Assembly: GCF_000321225.1 (NCBI RefSeq)
Contig: NW_004450287.1
Span: 993,065-1,057,064 of the forward strand
DNA: 64,000 nucleotides
Source: Odobenus rosmarus divergens
Taxonomy: Eukaryota; Chordata; Mammalia; Carnivora; Odobenidae
Reading direction: 5' to 3'
Under the pieces are notes generated by a model. The model was not told the origin of the DNA and did not search any database. It saw nothing but the letters and a program-made list of their open reading frames with translations. Position 1 is the first letter of the stretch. Each line of letters begins with the position of its first letter. Below are positions 11,813 to 24,124 of this stretch, piece by piece. The position numbers and the translations under genes were made by a program.

Positions 11813-11992
11813 GGGCGCCTGGGTGGCTCAGATGGTTAAGCGTCTGCTTTCGGCTCAGGTCATGATCTCCAGGTCCTGGGATCGAGCCCCATGTCAGACT
11901 ACCAGCTCAGCAGAGGGTCTGCTTCTCCCTCTCCCTCTCCCCCTACTTGTGCTTTCTCTCTCTCAAAAGAATAAATAAAATCTTAAAAAAAA
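11813..11992 (+). mobile_element. Can-SINE
   Basis: GGGGCGCCTGGGTGGCTCAG head, CT-rich middle, AATAAATAAAATCTT plus A-run tail. The flanking duplication is unclear (ACAACATAGAG versus CCAACATATAG). Confidence 0.93.
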
Positions 11993-12068
11993 AAACAAAA
12001 CCAACATATAGCATGTTGTTAAGTAAACTGGTTACATGCCCATCTCTCCTATAAAGCTTCTCTTTTCT

Positions 12069-12237
12069 TTTTTTTTTTTAATTTTTTTTTTTTTTTTGGA
12101 GAGAGAGCATGCAAGTGGGGGGAGAGGGGCAGAGGGAGAGAGAGAATCTCAAGCAGGCTCCATACCCAGTGCAGAGCCTGACATGGGGCTCCATCTCACG
12201 ACCCTGAGATCATTACCTGAGCTAAAATCAAGAGTCT
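12069..12237 (-). mobile_element. Can-SINE, minus strand, head-truncated
   Basis: Long T-run, then GGAGAGAGAGCATGCAAG and TGACATGGGGCTCCATCTCA. It stops after AAAATCAAGAGTC, so the roughly 30 bases of the head that would carry the A box are missing. Confidence 0.85.
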
Positions 12238-12274
12238 TTTCTCTTCTTTCTATTTCCATCTTGAGTTGTCCTCA

Positions 12275-12276
12275 GG

Positions 12277-12310
<34 letters not shown>
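12275..12310 (+). repeat. (CT)n microsatellite
   Basis: Uninterrupted TC repeat of about 16 units. Confidence 0.9.
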
Positions 12311-12313
<3 letters not shown>

Positions 12314-13207
12314 CCTTACTCTGCTATCTCATGGAAGCTTAGGGCTCAAACCTCCACACAGATAATATTCAAATTATTCTAACATCCACTCTTCTGACCC
12401 CTGGTCTGCATTTCCAGATGGACACTTCCACCTGAATGCCCACAGAACTCCTATTTGTGTACCAAATCAAACCACTCTCCACTCTCCACTAAAACATGCA
12501 CAGCCAAGCCAAATCGAAATCCAACCTTCCTGTACATTTCATATGAGTTTATACTGGAAATGTCTGTCCCAGGGCCTGCCAAAGCCACAGCCATAAGTAA
12601 ATCAAACTGTCTCCCCTAGAGAGCCCCACAGAAGTCCCGTGTGGACCCCTTGATGCTGACCAACCAGCCTTAGCTGGACGGTTAGAGAGGTAAGCCCCTG
12701 ACCCAAGGGCAGCTAACCAATTGAGTGGCTACCACCAAGTGATGTGCCTGCTGTAAAAAGATGCTCCACTAATCATGGTCTCTCTCATTCAGGAATCCAG
12801 TTTGAGAAACTGAAATAACACTGGGAGTAGAAGCTAGAAAGACTTGGATAAAGAAGCCCTAAAGTACAGGTAGGGCACAGTGAGATGAGGAGATATGGAA
12901 GCTTAAAAATATTTGAGGAGGCCAAAACTCTTAAGCGGAAGCTAGGAAGAACAGAAAATGACTTAGAGAACAGAAGAAAAGCCCGAGTCAGAAATACAGA
13001 GGGCAAGAGGCAGACCCAACAGGAGAAAGAGAGCTCACTCGGAAGAGACCTTCTGTCCCAGGAAGTTGAAAGAGTGGGATGGTCATTAATATTCAAGACC
13101 CTTAAGAAAGACGGCTTCTCTTGGCTTGTTGCAAAGCCATATTCTCAGCCTCGATCTCACATTTCTATGATTCCAAAGACAGCATGGCCTTTGAAAACAA
13201 TAACAGT

Positions 13208-13378
13208 GGGGGCACCTGGTTGGCTCAGTCGGTTAAGTGTCCAACTCTTCATTTTGGCTTAGGTCATTCATGATCTCAGGGTCCTGATATCGAGCCCCAT
13301 GTTGACAAGAGTTTGCTTGTCCCTCTCCCTCTGCTCCTCCCCTCCCCGAATAATTAAAAAAAATAAAATAAATAAAAA
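13208..13378 (+). mobile_element. Can-SINE, older subtype
   Basis: GGGGCACCTGGTTGGCTCAG head with the CCAACTCTTCATTTTGG variant in place of the CTGCCTTCGG form. An AATAAAATAAATAAAAA tail follows a shortened pyrimidine tract. Confidence 0.9.
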
Positions 13379-13508
13379 CACATAGCATTGTTAAATAAAC
13401 TATTTTCACTGCTGATTAAATCCGTACAGAACACAAAATGAAGAAAAATAGTACTCAACAAAAGGACAGAAGAATAAATCAAATGTGAAGTGGCTAGCAA
13501 AACATAGT

Positions 13509-13779
13509 TTTTGTTTTTTTAAGATTTTATTTTTATTTATTTGAGAGCACGAGAGAGAGGGAGAGGGAGAGGGGGAGGGAGAGAGAGAGAGAGAGAGCAC
13601 GTGCACAAGCCGAGGGGAGGGGCAGAGGGAGAGGGAGAAGCAGGCTCCTAGCTGAGCAGGGAACTGGATGATGCGGAGCCTGATGCAGGGCCTGATGTGG
13701 AGCCCGATTCCAGGACCCTGGGGTCATGACCTGAGCCAAAGGCAGACGCTTAACCAACTGAGCCACCCAGGCGCCCCAA
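13509..13779 (-). mobile_element. Can-SINE, minus strand, long variant
   Basis: Runs from TTTTTTTAAGATTTTATTTT to GAGCCACCCAGGCGCCCCA. The GA-rich middle is expanded (13550-13645) and the body carries tandem CCTGATG(C/T) segments (13678-13702), making it longer than the usual 190 bp. Confidence 0.93.
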
Positions 13780-13949
13780 CAAACAGTTCTTAAGAGGGCA
13801 GTAATTAGAAGGTAGGTCCAGAACAAAAATAATCCTCTGTGCTTGTCAGCCAGGACCTCTCATTCTGTACCAGTTTTGGAAGTCACATTTAAGTGGAATA
13901 TGAAAAGAAAAAGGCAACAATGAATGAATGAGGTTCAAAATCAAGTAAA

Positions 13950-14055
13950 TTAAATGATTTGCCCTAAATCATCAAACTAATAATGTAGGAACCACAATTT
14001 CAAGCCCAGGTCTTCAGGCTCCACTTCTCAGTTTACTGGCTAATCCTCTTTGCAC
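13950..14055 (-). repeat. MIR fragment
   Basis: Inverted MIR pieces: AAATGATTTGCCCTAAATCA, then TTTCAAGCCCAGGTCTTCAG. Confidence 0.5.
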
Positions 14056-15342
14056 ACTTATTAGCTTTCCAATATCTCCTTCTCTATCCCAACTCCAACT
14101 TTTCATATACTCCAAAGAACAGACTTAAAAGATAAATACCCCTTGACACTTCCCTGAAGTTTCCTTTCCCTAATGACAGTTGAAGAGAAAGACCACTATA
14201 AATCTTACTGGACAATACATGACCCAGTGCATTCCCCACCTTTGTTGGTTAGATTGTGCTGCCAACGTACCTAGCTCAACACAGCACAGCTATCATTCCT
14301 TAATTCAACATATGTATTACATATTATATATATATATATATATAAAATACACATATTTTAAAAATAGGAAAAATATATATATTAAAAGAATGACCTTTAA
14401 AGCACAAAGAATATATCTGATAAGGATCTAGTATCCATAACATATGGATAAAATACTTAGGAATAAATGTAAGGAAATATAAGACTCGTACACTGAAAAC
14501 TACAAAACACAGCTAAAAGCAAAATTAAAGACATCTTAAATAAATGGAAAGATATTCCATGTTCAATGACTGGAAGACTTCATATTGCTAAGATGCCAAT
14601 ACTCCCCTACATCAACCTACAGATTCAATAAAAGCCTTATCAAAATCCCAAGGGCACATTTCGTGGGTAGAAAAGTAGATTCCAAAATTCATAAGAAACT
14701 GCAAAGGACCCTAAACAACAATTTTGGAGAAGAATAAAAAGGTAAAGAACCCATACTCCCCAATTTCAAAACTTACTACAAAGCTATAGTAATCAAAATG
14801 GTGTGGTACTCTCAGAAGGATAAACACAGAGATGAATGTAATAGAACTGAAGGTCCAGAAATAAACCTTTACATCACTGGCAATTGATTTTTCACAAGGA
14901 TGCCAAGAGCATTCATTGAAGGTAGTATCTTCAACAAAGGGCACTGAGAAAACTAAATATTTACATGCAAAAGAAAAAAGGTGGACCTCTACCACAAACC
15001 ATAAATAAAAATTTACTTGAAATAGATCAAAGGCTTAAATATAAGAGCTAAAAATCTTAGATTAAAACATAGGGGTAAATCTTCACACTCTGAGCTTTGG
15101 AAATGGGATTCTTGGATATAACACCAAGAGCACAAGCAACTAAAGAAAAATTAGATTTCATCAAAACTTAAAACTTACATGCATTAAGACACTGAAGAAA
15201 GTAAAAAAACAACATACAGAATAGGAGAGAATATTTGCTAATCATATATCTGATAAGGGTCTAATATCCAGAATATGTAAAGAGCTCTTGTATCTCAACA
15301 AGAACAACAACAACAGAAAAGAAACAAAAACAATTAAAAGAA

Positions 15343-15542
15343 GGGATGCCTGGGTGGCTCAGTCGTTAAGCGTCTGCCTTCGGCTCACGTCATGATCCCA
15401 GGGTCCTGGCATTGAGCCCATGTCGGGCTCTCTGCTCAGGGCGAAGGCCGCTTCTCCCTCTCCCACTCCCCCTGCTTCTGTTCCCTCTCTCACTGTCTCT
15501 CTCTCTCTGTCAAAATAAATAAATAAAATCTTTTTAAAAAAT
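15343..15542 (+). mobile_element. Can-SINE inserted in L1
   Basis: Young-type copy with AAATAAATAAATAAAATCTT tail. A 17-base duplication of the L1 target (AAAAACAATTAAAAGAA) flanks it at 15326-15342 and 15543-15559, perfectly matched. Confidence 0.96.
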
Positions 15543-16054
15543 AAAAACAATTAAAAGAAAAACTGGGCAAAGGATTTGAATAGACATTTCTCCAAAGAAG
15601 ACAGACAAATGGCTAATAAGCAGGTGAAGGCTCAATATCACTGGTCATTAGGGAAATACAAATCAAAACTATAATGACATACCACTTAACACTCACCAGG
15701 ATGCTCATAATCAGAAAGAAAATAACAAATGTTGGCAAATATGTAGAGAAATTGCTGACTGGGATGAAAAATGGTGTCCTTGCTCTGGGAAATAGTTTGG
15801 TGGTTCCCCAGAAAAGTTAAACACAGAATTACCACTTGATGCAGCAATTCCAGTTCTAGGTATATACCCAAAAGAACTAAAAATAGGCATTCAAACAAAT
15901 ACTTTTTTTTATGCAAATGATCCTAGCTCAGTATCTATAATAGTAAAAATGTAGAAACCACCCAAACATCCATCAACACACAAACAGATAAACAAAATAT
16001 GGTAGACACATATAACGGACTATCATTCAACCATAAGAAATAATAAAAGTACCA

Positions 16055-16283
16055 GGGGCGCCTGGGTTGCTCGGTCAGTTGAGCATCCATCCAGCTTTTG
16101 ATTTCAGCTCAGGTCATGATCTCAGGGTCGTGGGATCAAGCCCTGCGTAGGGCTCCAAGTGCAGCACAGAGTCTGCTTGTCCCTCTCCCTCCCCTTCTGC
16201 CCCTCCCCCTAGATCATGTTTGCACCCGTGCTCTCTCTCAAATAAATAAATAAATAAATAAATAAAATCTTTAAAAAACATAG
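16055..16283 (+). mobile_element. Can-SINE, older subtype, inserted in L1
   Basis: Head GGGCGCCTGGGTTGCTCGGT with the CAGCTTTTGATTTCAGCTC variant and an (AAAT)n tail of about seven units. AAAGTACCA flanks at 16046-16054 and 16285-16293. Confidence 0.93.
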
Positions 16284-17002
16284 TAAAGTACCAACACACA
16301 AGAATCATGCTATAAGAATGAACCTCAAAAACACTACACCAAGCGAAAGAGGCCACATACAAAAAGTAACATATACGATTCCTCTTAAATAAAATATCCA
16401 GAGTAAGTAAATCCACAGAGACAAGGCATAAAGCAGGTTATTGCTGCCAGGGGATGAGGGAGGGGCGAATGCGGATGCCAGTTTAATGAGTGTGGGTCTC
16501 CCTTGGGTGTGATGGAAACTACACAGAGGTGACAGCAGCAGAAGACTGTGAAAGTGCTCACTGCCATGGAGTTGTGCACTTTTAAATGGTTAATTTCAAG
16601 AGAAAGAGAGAAAGGGAGGGAGGGAAAGAAGGTTCCAAGTGCCCACCTATATGCACAACACAGCAAAGGGGAGAGCAAAGCCACTGATGCAGCTGAAAAG
16701 CCAAGTGCATCAGACCTAGTGCAGCCCCTCAGGTGATATTCACTAGGGCTCCTCTCCTCCGTTTCCTCCTTCACATCCTACTTCTCGACCCACTTCACCC
16801 CTTAGATACCTTTTTTCATATAAAAACAAACTGATTATCATGCTCTTCTAGTTCTTCTCTCCCACTCCAGACCTCTAGGACAAGTAAATATATGTTGCTT
16901 TCTCTCCCCTGGAACAGAGGATGAGATGTTACCACGTGCTTTAGAAACACAAACGGCATTGTACGCGCAAAGCATGAAGTTCCAAAAGGAATGCTTCTTT
17001 AC

Positions 17003-17118
17003 CTTTGCAAGTTCTCTTCTTAGCTCTTCTTGCTCCTCCTCTGATAGGGTCTCTGTGGCACTGATCGTGGCAGCAACATCTTCTCCTTCCTCAGGCACTG
17101 GGTCTGTTCTCAGCAGAC
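17003..17118 (-). CDS. TPD52: TPD52 coding exon 2
   Basis: Acceptor on the minus strand is a T15 tract then AAATCCTCAACAAG before base 17118; the donor is AAAG|GTAAAG at 17003/17002. The 116-base exon begins with two bases that complete a Gly codon split by exon 1 and ends in phase 0. It reads LLRTDPVPEEGEDVAATIS, then ATETLSEEEQEELRRELAK. This is the acidic N-terminal half of the D52 coiled coil. Unspliced reading would run on into the intron (VKKHSFWNF), which is not part of the protein. Confidence 0.97.
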
Positions 17119-17960
17119 CTTGTTGAGGATTTAAAAAAAAAAAAAAAGGCTGTAAGGTACGAAAGCTAAGTAAAATTCTCCTTTAGGCTCCTCCACTACC
17201 CCAGCGAGAATAAAAACCATCCAGGTTGGACCCACACATCAACTTTCTGTACCTTCAAATGACCTGGCTCTTCCTGCAAAGAACAAAAGAAAAGTCTCAG
17301 CCACCACTAAAAACCACCCAATTATACTCTGCCAAAATATGAATTTAGAAGAGAGAGCATTCACGTAGGTTGTTCTTTTGCTCTGTCACAATATAGTTAC
17401 TGCAAAGCAGAAGAGTTAAGAGGCCAAGAGTGGGATCTTGCCAAGGCTTTAAATGCTACCCTAGTAAATCAGCATGACTAATAATTCACACTAACAAGGA
17501 GAGGGGTTTATAAATGTCTCTAGCTTCCTCTGCTAATCAAATCCAGCACTTAATCTCAGTCAAGAGCTGAACAAACTCAATACCTACAGAAATTTTATTT
17601 AAAAAAAAAAAAAGAAATTGTATTACATTTCTTTCCATTGTTAGTGGAGGTAGGAAACTCCCATAGCTTAAAAAAAAAAAAATTATATATCTCATCCGGA
17701 TAACCCTGAAAAGTTGTAATGTATACAGAAATGACCAACAGCAACATAGAAATTTTCCACATTATTTGAGATCAACTAGGCACAGCCACGCCCCTGGAAT
17801 AGAGCCAACCACTATGAGTCCTTCACCCTGAAGAACTTGGTACTTCTCGAGTGGCCAAGGAGGCATGTGACCCTCAACGACTCTCTCCTCTCTTCTGCCT
17901 AACCACCCATGCACAAGGCTAGGGTGAGGTCAACAAGCACCCCCCCCAAACCCTGGGTGC

Positions 17961-18270
17961 AAAATTTAAGGTGGCACCAAAAACTCAATATAAATAATTT
18001 TAATACTTTAATGCAATATTTTTGAAAAAAATCAAATTCAAAGAATCCATAATGAACAAAATATCAAAATTTTAAATAGGCTCAGTATCACTGACTTTTC
18101 CTTCTGCCTCAGGCTCCAAAATGGCTTTGCACAGTACCATTCCCGATCTTGTTTCTGTTTAAAAAAGTTTAGTATTTTGTTCATCATGCTTTCATTTTGA
18201 TCTTTCTGAAAATTGCATTAACATACTATTGGTCTTGACTGCAGAGCATCTGGGTGCCCCCTTAAATTTT
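17961..18270. mobile_element. Inverted-repeat DNA transposon relic
   Basis: Ends at 17961-17977 (AAAATTTAAGGTGGCAC) and 18254-18270 are inverted copies matching at 16 of 17 positions. About 275 bases of AT-rich non-coding sequence lie between them. The layout is that of a non-autonomous cut-and-paste element (MITE-like). I cannot name the family, and the true ends may lie a few bases farther out because both flanks carry CTGGGTGC. Confidence 0.55.
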
Positions 18271-18844
18271 ACAGCAATCGCAGACCCCCACCACCCCCAC
18301 GTCCATTTCTGAGAAGCGCTAGTTCAGCCATAGCAGGGACATGGCATCCCGCCCAGATCAAGATGCCAGGCAGCGGATGACAGACTTCACAGGCAGGTGG
18401 AACGGCAGGAGGGAGAATAACCACGCTGTTCAACAAGCAGCCAGCACCACGGCAAACCTAAAGGAAGTATATGAATCAATGACACAACCTATATGCCCAC
18501 TGTGTAAAAGGTACGAAGCCACCTGTTACGGGGTCTAGCGCATATTAACCGCTAATGGCACGTAATAATTATAACAACATGAGGATAACAGTACCAAAAC
18601 AGTGCCTACCTGAAAGGTGTTTACAGAACTGTTAAAGGAATAAAAGTAATACAAATAAGACAATTCAAAAACAAACTGGAGTGGGAAACAAAGTATGATT
18701 AAGCCTTCTGATGCACAGACAGCATGTGACGGGTACAATCGGTAGCTGGAAAAGCTCAGGAGTAATTGCTTCTGTAGGCCCCCCTCTAAAATATCTTCCC
18801 GTTGCCCAAGTAAGACTTCTGTCTTAGAGACAGAACAGAAATCT

Positions 18845-18990
18845 GATCATGTCACTCTCCAGCTTACAATCCTTTAATGGTGGGTTCCCTGTTGTTTTCC
18901 AGACAAAATTCAACCCCGTCGTTTAGCACACAGGCCTTACTGGGCCCTGGTATCTGCAACTGGAACCCTCATACTCCAACCCCAGCCAAA
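18845..18990 (+). repeat. L2 fragment
   Basis: Forward L2-like words: ATGTCACTCTCCAGCTTAC, AATCCTTTAATGGTGGGTTC, ACAAAATTCAACCC. Confidence 0.6.
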
Positions 18991-19764
18991 TCAAACTGTG
19001 GATAAGGTATGTACTGTCAGAAATCACTGAGAAGGGCCCATGTATGCTTGCAAATGCATCCCCTATGCCAGATCATGTGACGAGAGGGTATGAGACTGAG
19101 GATGGGAGAGGAGTACATGGGAGCAATCATATAAGACAATATAATAGGAAGAACCACAACAGAGTTAATTATAAACATTCTTTATTTTAAAGGTTTTGTT
19201 CAGACTTCTCAAGTCTCCAACCAGAACAGGACTCAAAAAAAAAAAAAAAAAAATCCAGCAAAACTCTGGTGCTAAACCATGCCTTAAAACACAAAGGCTC
19301 TTTCATGCTTTTTCATAAATACTAGCTTGCGAATCTGCTTAAGGGGAAAAATGTAATATCTAATTACTAATAACACTTATGCACAGCTGCGCAATCCCAG
19401 AAAGAATCTAGGGGAATTTTGATACTATTCAAGTATTTAGTTAGGCTACCAGGGAACATAAATTTCTCAGAAAAGGGGATCGTGTAGTTGTCCACAGTTG
19501 GCTTCAGGACTTCCAAGATGACCTTGAGATTTTATATTCAGAATCATTAGTAACTTAGTAATTACAGGTTCTGTTTTTCCCATATTAGCCTGTAGGTGGC
19601 AGCAAATTATCAACATTCAAATTTTAAGGTGTGGTTTAAGGGTAATCAAATGGAGGGGTGGGGGATGTAAAATGAACACAAAGAAGAGAAAGGCAGATAT
19701 CAAAATCACTGGCAAAACATGACAGTCACGACTTAGGAAAATTATTAATAACCACAGCCACCAC

Positions 19765-19965
19765 CACAGAGTGCATTCTATGTATATTTAAACCAGAACT
19801 AAGTGGTCCAAATACATGACATCATTTACGTACACCACTTCTGTGATGCAGAGATCTACCAGTTCGAGGAAGAAACAAAGCTTACAGAGGTTAAGCAACT
19901 TGCCCATAGTAACACACCTGAATGCATGGTGGGGTTACAATTTTGAACCCAGACAGCTAGATCTG
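19765..19965 (-). repeat. MIR element
   Basis: Inverted MIR: AGAGGTTAAGCAACTTGCCC and TTTTGAACCCAGACAG in the expected reverse order. Confidence 0.75.
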
Positions 19966-20420
19966 AAACTATATGCTTAAAATCATTGATTTCCAAAGGA
20001 CAAATGAAGACAAGAGTAGGGGCTAAAGCTCAGACTTGTAAGAGATCTAGAAGCAACAGTAATTAAGACTCTGTACAAAGGAAAAGAACCTGGCAGAGTA
20101 GGTCAAAAGCAATCTCTTCACTTCCAAATGTACAGTTTCTCCAAATTTGGAGCCCTAGAAGTTTTTCTAGATATTATCCAATTTCCCCCTATGTTCAGGA
20201 AGAGTGTAATATTTATTGTAGAGACAGAGTCTGGCTTTGGGGAAAAAATATTAACTTCTCATTCACAAGTTGGGAAGCAGGAGCATTTTAACATATAATT
20301 ACTTAAACCATAAGTATGCCAAAAAAAATTCTTATTCGATCATTAATTTTAATAGTTCTCCTCAGAATCTGATAAAAAACTGTTTTTCAAAGATGGCAAA
20401 GAGGGACAACATATGATTAA

Positions 20421-20625
20421 TATTTATTGAGATCTAATACACCAACCAGGGAGATTCACATTATCTCATTCTGAAAAAAACATCTTACAACCAACACCTG
20501 ATGAAAGGAGTACAATTTATCTCCACTAGGAAAGAGAGACTCTCTGAGGTTAGTAATCTGCCCAGAATCACAGGTGAGATTAAAATGCAGGTTTTTCGGA
20601 CTCCAAACTCTTGCTCCTTCACAAA
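20421..20625 (-). repeat. MIR element
   Basis: Inverted diverged MIR: CTGAGGTTAGTAATCTGCCC, AGAATCACAGGTGAG, then AGGTTTTTCGGACTCC. Confidence 0.6.
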
Positions 20626-21919
20626 TACTTTTCCTTAGAGAAATTCCAGGGAGCAGGGAGGACAAAGGGCAAGCTGGAAGCAGGACCCGTGCCTTCTCCC
20701 CAGGGACTTCCAACATCCCCCGAGGGTGTAAGAACCCAAGTGGATTCCTGGCTGAAAGTCACGGATACAACTGTAGAGCCCAAGTGACGGAAAATTGGGG
20801 ATAATTTGTTCCTTCTGGTTGTTCCTATTTTAGCCACCTCCGTAATTCCTGTAGTTGTGCTAAGAGTCTGCCTGTCTCCCCTTTGAAGAGTTACATAGCA
20901 GAGAGAGCCTGGAGCCCACTGACAGGCAAATGGCTAGGTGCCCAGGTGATAGTCCCACTGCCAGGGGAGTGACAGGGAAGATGAACAGAGACCGGGGGGA
21001 TCACGCCCCATCAATCCTAAGACACAATTTTTTCCTTCATATTTACAACTTTGAACTCGAGATGCACTGAACAGCCAATTGGTTAAGCAGTCCTTGTGGC
21101 ATAGTTGTTTGTCACCTGTAAACGTGCTCCAAAATTTGCAAAATGGGTGTCAGGGACTGAGAACATCACAGACCTCTCTTTCAAGAAAGTCTGCATCACA
21201 ACACTGTATGGGAGGAAAATAAAGCAAGACCTGGATTATTTCCGGTTGAAAAGCAATTCCAGTAAGTTAGGGAATGCACAGGAAGGTATTTCAGGAAAAC
21301 TGTAAGTTGGTTTACTCTAAAAAATATGCACAGGAGTGTTATGGTCAACATATACATCTGAATAAACTGAAAAGAATGTTAACAAGCATAAAAAATTTTA
21401 AGTAAAATTAAAGCAGTGTCTCTTAATCTTTTAACTTGCAGCAATTTCTCCCCTTAAATACTATAATGGTACATCCTAAAATCCAGTGTCTTGGAAGAGA
21501 TGAAATATAATACTCCACACTTCTGAGAATTTGTTAGTAATGTGAGGAAAACGAAGTGCTTGGGTCTGGCTGCAGTGGAAATGTGTGTGATGAGCAAGCA
21601 TGGGGGGGAAGAACAAGGAAGAATGGAAAAAGACTTCAGTGTTGAATATGTCCCTAAGTCCAGACTATAAAGTCCTGATGTCAACATCCTTGTCTTTTCA
21701 TCTCGGTACTCATGGTGCCAAGAACAGAGCAAATGTTAATGCTTTATTTGAACTGATTTACTGGTTAAAGATTTATTCAAATGAAGTTCCTCTTTACTTT
21801 CCCACGCATACCCACCGATTCAACATATACTCCCAAAAATTTCAAGCAGAGAAAGCAGCAAAAAAGCCTTTTTTAAATACAAATTTTGAACCTACGATTA
21901 AAATTAAGGCATGATTTTG

Positions 21920-22130
21920 GGGCACCTGGGTGGCTCAGTTGATTAAGCGACCGCCTTCGGCTCAGGTCATGATCCTGGAGTCCCGGGATTGAGTCCCACA
22001 TCGGGCTCCCTGCTCAGCAGGGAGTCTGCTTCTCCCTCTGACCCTCCTCCCTCTCATGCTCTCTGTCTCTCATTCTCTCTCTCTCTCAAATAAATAAAAT
22101 CTTAAAAAAATAAAAATAATAAAAATAAAA
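21920..22130 (+). mobile_element. Can-SINE with long target-site duplication
   Basis: Complete copy with a complex A-rich tail. About 20 bases of flank (starting TAAAATTAAGGCATGATTTT) are repeated exactly at 21899-21918 and 22131-22150. Confidence 0.96.
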
Positions 22131-22444
22131 TAAAATTAAGGCATGATTTTGAGTTTGGTGAGTACCTTTCTGCTCAGGTGCTACGGATGCAGCCCATGCC
22201 ACTACACCCTGGAGCAGGCACCCAAACATTTCCCTTTGGTTCACCTTTGACCTTGTACCCAATTAAGACCAACTGCTTCTCCTCAAGACTTTCTACAACT
22301 ATCATTTAAAAACTTTTTAGCCATTTTCACATAATGATCTGAAAAAATTTTGCACCGTGTTATTTAAACACTTTATTCAATAAGATGAGGACACTGGGGT
22401 CGGGGATTTTTTTAAAGAGTAGATAAAGCATGAACTTTGAAATT

Positions 22445-22885
22445 AGATGGCTCTGTAGGTTGACTTGTGTCCCCCAAAAAGATACATTTCATTTCCTAAC
22501 CCCCAGGACCTGCAAATGTGTTTTCACTTGGAAACAGGTTTTTGCAAATATAGTCAAGATGAAATCATAGTAAATTAGGGTGGGTCCTAATCCAATGTGT
22601 CCTTACAAGAAGAAGGAAATTTAGACACAGAAACCTACAGGCACACAGAGGCCCAGGGACCACTCCCCGTGATAACGGAGGCAGACTGGAGGGACACAGC
22701 TGCAAAGCACAGAACGCCAGGGTTGCCAGCAACCACCAGGAACTACGATGAGGCAAGGAAGGATTTCCCTACAGAAGGAGCACCGCTGACACCTTCATTT
22801 TGGACTTCGAGCCTCCAGAACACATTTGTTTTAAGTCACTCAATTTGGAGCGCTTTGTCTTGGCAGTCCTAGGAAACTAGCCCCC
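22445..22885 (+). mobile_element. MLT1-like MaLR LTR
   Basis: Recognisable order: TTGACTTGTGTCCCCCAAAA, CCTAACCCCCAGGACCTG, TTTCACTTGGAAACAGG, AGGGTGGGTCCTAATCCAAT, GTCCTTACAAGAAGAAGG and, near the end, GAGCCTCCAGAACA. This matches the MLT1 group of ERVL-MaLR LTRs. Confidence 0.8.
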
Positions 22886-23379
22886 GCCCCCGAAAAAAAA
22901 CCCATTACGTATTTAAAAAACAACACCCAGGCAATACCACCTGGCTCTCCAGGTTTTTCTAAGAACAGTGTAAAGGATCATGAACATGGAGAGTGGGCAG
23001 ACAGTAGATGTTCAGTAAGGATGTGCTATTGCCCCACTTTTCCATGTGCTACAAGTCTGCCCAGTTACTTCCTGTCTCCTCTTCCATGAAGCATGGCTCA
23101 CAGGTCCCCTCATTTCCCGTCTCTCTTCAACCCCTGGTCACCTGGCATCCACCTCTCCTCTGCATCTCCAACATGACAGCTGTCAATCATGACGTCATTT
23201 GACGTCTCCAAGGCATCAGCACTGAACCCTGGTCTGGAATCTCCTCTCCTGTGATACCTCCCGGATTTTTCTTACCCCTGAGATACGGCTTCATCTCACT
23301 CTCCCAGGCATCTACTTCATGCCTCCCCTCCAAACTCACCACTCCTGCCTTGATTTGGGCTCTTGCAATTTCTTGCTCA

Positions 23380-23620
23380 GATTCTTGCCCCTAAAGCTCC
23401 CTAATGGTGTCTGTCCCTCCAATCCATTCACTACCCTGCCACCAGAGTGAACTTCTAAGGTACGACTCTGACCACGGCACTCCCTTGCCTTAAATCCTCC
23501 TAGGGCTTCCCACTTCCCAGTAAAGCTCTTGCTCTTGACAATCTGGAGCCCACCTACTCCATCTCCTGCTACTACCCTTACCCGCCCAACACAATCGCTA
23601 CATCTTCCAACCTGCAGTTC
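23380..23620 (+). repeat. L2-like fragment
   Basis: Forward L2-type words such as CTAGGGCTTCCCACTTCCCA, AGTAAAGCTCTTGCTC and ATCTGGAGCCCACC. Confidence 0.5.
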
Positions 23621-23738
23621 CTATGAAGACATGTTTTTTTTTTTAAGTAAGGTATTAATTCAAAAAGGAAAATAAAACGGCCCCCATACATTTTTTGCCC
23701 ATTTTATTTTCTGTTAAATACACAAAAGTTGCCATCCT

Positions 23739-24124
23739 GACATTGGGGAGGGTATGTGCTATGGTGAGCGCTGTGAGCTGTGTAAGACTGATGAATCACA
23801 GATCTGTACCTCTGTAACAAATAATACATTATATGTTAGAAAAGAAGAAGAAGAAGAAGAAGATATTAGGAAGGGAAAAATGATGGGGGCAAAATTGGAG
23901 GGGGAGATGAACCATGAGAGACTATGGACTCTGAGAAACAAACTGAGGGTTCTAGAGGGGAGGGGGTGGGGGGATGGGTTAGCCTGGTGATGGGTATTAA
24001 AGAGGGCACATTCTGCATGGAGCACTGGGTGTTATATGCAAACACTGAATCATGGAACACTACATCAAAAACTAATGATGTAATGTATGGTGATTAACAC
24101 ATTAAAATAAAATTTAAAAAATAT
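23739..24124 (+). mobile_element. 5'-truncated carnivore L1 3' end
   Basis: Carnivore-type L1 3' UTR: GTGCTATGGTGAGCGCTGTG, a (GAA)n tract at 23843-23862, GATGAACCATGAGAGACTAT, GCACTGGGTGTTATATGC, ending ATTAAAATAAAATTTAAAAA. AAGTTGCCATCCT flanks it at 23726-23738 and 24125-24137, a perfect 13-base duplication, so it is a single young retrotransposition event. It sits in an older L1-like background (TACAATTCAGTGGTATG at 24156). Confidence 0.93.

Larger units (their letters stand above)
14435..16600 (+). mobile_element. LINE-1 ORF2 3' part and 3' UTR, decayed
   Basis: Forward-oriented L1 sequence: ACTTAGGAATAAATG, AAACTACAAAACA, ATTTCAAAACTTACTACAAAGC (ORF2 C-terminal part), ATGGCTAATAAGCAGGTG and AAATATGGTAGACACATA near the 3' end, finishing around GTTGTGCACTTTTAAATGG. 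No long open frame survives, so it is a dead copy. Two SINEs (15343 and 16055) inserted into it later. Confidence 0.9.
11665..17002 (-). other. TPD52: TPD52 intron between exons 2 and 3
   Basis: Contains SINEs at 11813, 12069, 13208 and 13509, a MIR relic at 13950 and a long L1 tract with two nested SINEs (14435-16600). In 12380-13207 I recognise no feature except a possible degraded LTR-like stretch at 12580-12790. A TA microsatellite lies at 14325-14345. Confidence 0.75.

Noticed and set aside
13406..13826. Ser/Leu-rich minus-strand frames
   Set aside because: Translated SINE GA-repeat; the recurring peptide WVAQLVKRLPSAQV seen elsewhere is likewise the SINE head translated.
16838..17098. 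86-codon minus-strand frame taken as a stand-alone protein
   Set aside because: It is TPD52 exon 2 read through its donor into the intron; the spliced exon is 17003-17118.
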